Below, piece by piece: positions 5,911 through 6,449 of a DNA stretch of 6,449 nt. How positions within the stretch are numbered: position 1 is the stretch's first letter; every line of letters begins with the position of its first letter. The DNA comes from an uncultured Collinsella sp. (GTDB lineage Bacteria > Actinomycetota > Coriobacteriia > Coriobacteriales > Coriobacteriaceae), in the NCBI GenBank assembly GCA_900556205.1, contig USNX01000079.1:1-6449 (forward strand), written 5' to 3'. The position numbers were made by a program, and so were the translations under genes. Below the pieces are notes generated by a model, which saw only the letters and a list, made by a program, of their open reading frames with translations, was not told the origin of the DNA and did no database searches.

Positions 5911-5935
5911 GGCGGAGGAGGAGGGATTCGAACCC
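5911..5935 (-). repeat. Perfect inverted copy of the tRNA-Ser(CGA) 3' end
   Basis: These 25 bases are the exact reverse complement of 5821-5845, which covers the T loop, the 3' acceptor strand, the discriminator and CC of the preceding tRNA. On the minus strand this is a tRNA 3' fragment ending in GCCGTA rather than GCCA. No 5' half of a tRNA precedes it on the minus strand, so it is not a functional tRNA gene. tRNA 3' ends are the usual attachment targets of integrative elements, but the inverted orientation is unusual for that. Confidence 0.85.
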
Positions 5936-5956
5936 GCCAGGGCGCGGAGCGTAAAG

Positions 5957-5979
5957 AAAACGCGCCCGTGGCGCGTTTT
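5957..5979. terminator. Bidirectional terminator-like hairpin
   Basis: AAAACGCGCC (5957-5966) and GGCGCGTTTT (5970-5979) form a perfect 10-bp stem with a 3-nt loop, giving a T run on both strands. It could end transcripts from either side, or be an internal palindrome of the element described at 5911-6060. Confidence 0.6.
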
Positions 5980-5989
5980 TAGCGCAGCG

Positions 5990-6009
5990 CGGTCGGCGTA
6001 AGCCGACCG
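5990..6009. repeat. 8-bp inverted repeat with GTAA loop
   Basis: CGGTCGGC (5990-5997) and GCCGACCG (6002-6009) pair perfectly around GTAA, a GNRA-type tetraloop on the plus-strand RNA. Confidence 0.7.
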
Positions 6010-6012
6010 GAT

Positions 6013-6037
6013 AAATTTTGAGCTCCGCTCAAAATTT
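6013..6037. repeat. 11-bp perfect inverted repeat
   Basis: AAATTTTGAGC (6013-6023) and GCTCAAAATTT (6027-6037) form a perfect stem with a 3-nt loop. It is the third hairpin in the run starting at 5957. Confidence 0.75.
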
Positions 6038-6096
6038 GGACATCCCTCCTATTCAGCCACGCCCCCATCGCGTTCAACATCAACCCAGACCCCCAA

Positions 6097-6157
6097 ACAT
6101 GTACGTCACCCTCCAAAACCGACATTTTTCGACATCTTTGGAGGCTGATGTACATGT
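6097..6157. repeat. 21-bp imperfect inverted repeat with 19-nt loop
   Basis: The arms 6097-6117 and 6137-6157 are complementary at 19 of 21 positions. In the plus-strand RNA one exception is a G-U pair (6105 with 6149), leaving a single C-C mismatch (6109 with 6145). The loop holds the direct repeat CGACAT-TTTT-CGACAT. No T run follows the right arm, so it is not a standard terminator. Of the rest of the 6061-6274 stretch, only the ATGTAC repeats at 6159-6164, 6225-6230 and 6232-6237 stand out; I see no gene there. Confidence 0.7.
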
Positions 6158-6261
6158 TATGTACCTACGCCCCCACCCGGCCCCGACCGTTTACCGAGCA
6201 ATAGGGTCGCCACGCCCGACAACCATGTACTATGTACGGGCATTGTCTAAACCCACGATCC

Positions 6262-6267
6262 AAAGGA
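6262..6267 (+). promoter_or_regulatory. Ribosome binding site supporting the TTG start of the TRIC-type gene
   Basis: AAAGGA lies 7 nt before the TTG at 6275. In-frame ATGs at 6323 and 6350 lack such a site and would start inside the conserved N-terminal region. Confidence 0.65.
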
Positions 6268-6274
6268 CCCCATC

Positions 6275-6449
6275 TTGCCCGTCGTCGCTGCCATAACCAT
6301 TACCTCACATGCCTCGGATGCCATGGTTGCCATCCCGTTTTGGCTCGAGATGTTCGCTGTTGTCGCTGCATCGATCTCGGGTGTGCTGGTTGCGCGCGAG
6401 CACAAGCTCGACCTGGTGGGCGCGGTCGCGCTCGCGGTGGTCTGCGGTC
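6275..6449 (+). CDS. TRIC/UPF0126 family membrane protein, N-terminal part, cut by window edge
   Basis: Only 58 residues are present, starting (M)PVVAAITITSHASDAMVAIPFWLE. The segment FAVVAASISGVLVAREHKLDLVGAVALAVVCG (about 27-58) matches the opening of the bacterial TRIC-type (UPF0126, formerly YicG-like) family: a first membrane helix with a glycine bend, a short charged turn of the R-x-H/K-x-L-D-L-x-G type, and the start of a second helix leading to the usual glycine-rich G-G-x-x-R-D motif, which lies beyond the window. Family members form trimeric cation channels; the substrate here cannot be told. The TTG start has a good ribosome binding site; no clear promoter was found, though TACTAT at 6228-6233 is a weak -10 candidate. 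It points away from the housekeeping block, behind the structured region 5911-6237. Confidence 0.75.
   Translation, partial: MPVVAAITITSHASDAMVAIPFWLEMFAVVAASISGVLVAREHKLDLVGAVALAVVCG

Larger units (their letters stand above)
5911..6060. mobile_element. Possible small palindromic element bounded by tRNA-Ser-end copies
   Basis: The left edge is the inverted tRNA 3' copy (5911-5935). Near the right edge, 6042-6059 matches the tRNA 3' end in direct orientation at 15 of 18 positions (ATCCCTCCT then GCCA). The two edges therefore act as imperfect terminal inverted repeats about 150 bp apart. Between them lie three tight hairpins (5957-5979, 5990-6009, 6013-6037) and no reading frame of note. The layout resembles a non-autonomous MITE- or REP-like unit, or the scar of an integration and rearrangement at the tRNA. 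No transposase is present, and no target duplication was identified. The call is inference. Confidence 0.4.

Noticed and set aside
5911..5990. Functional minus-strand tRNA gene
   Set aside because: Only a T loop and 3' acceptor strand are present; there is no matching 5' acceptor strand, D arm or anticodon arm upstream on the minus strand.
6018..6296. Plus-strand open frame of 92 codons
   Set aside because: It begins inside an inverted repeat, is rich in Pro, His and Arg, has no ribosome binding site, and its end overlaps the better supported start of the TRIC-type gene.

Overview
The window looks like core chromosome of a GC-rich Gram-positive bacterium, most likely an actinobacterium of the class Coriobacteriia (Collinsella-like). 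This assignment is inference. It rests on GC-rich third codon positions, strong AGGAGG-type ribosome binding sites, TTG starts on two genes, a four-ligand (C+) ribosomal protein S18, and the compact order rpsF-ssb-rpsR-rplI-dnaB-purA-purD. No sequence search was possible.

Positions 1-5211 form one block read entirely from the minus strand. In transcription order it starts with a good promoter (5183-5211) and a leader of about 65 nt carrying a hairpin. Then come rpsF (S6), ssb, rpsR (S18) and rplI (L9), followed by a strong intrinsic terminator (3349-3390). dnaB (replicative helicase) follows with its own upstream region, then purA (adenylosuccinate synthetase) with a candidate promoter overlapping the dnaB stop, and purD (GAR synthetase), whose 3' part lies outside the window. 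S6 and S18 bind each other in the 30S subunit, and SSB and DnaB act together at the replication fork. PurD and PurA act early and late in AMP synthesis. The block is therefore a translation, replication and purine housekeeping cluster.

Positions 5212-5572 hold no convincing gene. They contain a DnaA-box-like direct repeat and a short tandem repeat in front of a tRNA promoter. Two plus-strand serine tRNA genes (anticodons GGA and CGA) follow, each with its own intrinsic terminator.

Positions 5890-6274 hold no gene but are unusually structured. A perfect 25-bp inverted copy of the 3' end of the second tRNA-Ser begins a roughly 150-bp run of tight hairpins that ends in a degraded copy of the same tRNA end in the opposite orientation. 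A 21-bp imperfect inverted repeat and several ATGTAC repeats follow. At 6275 a plus-strand gene for a TRIC/UPF0126-type membrane protein begins and runs off the window.

The most interesting parts are the tRNA-derived palindromic element (5911-6060), the mutually exclusive hairpins in front of purD (347-402), and the short palindromes placed inside candidate promoters of purA and dnaB.
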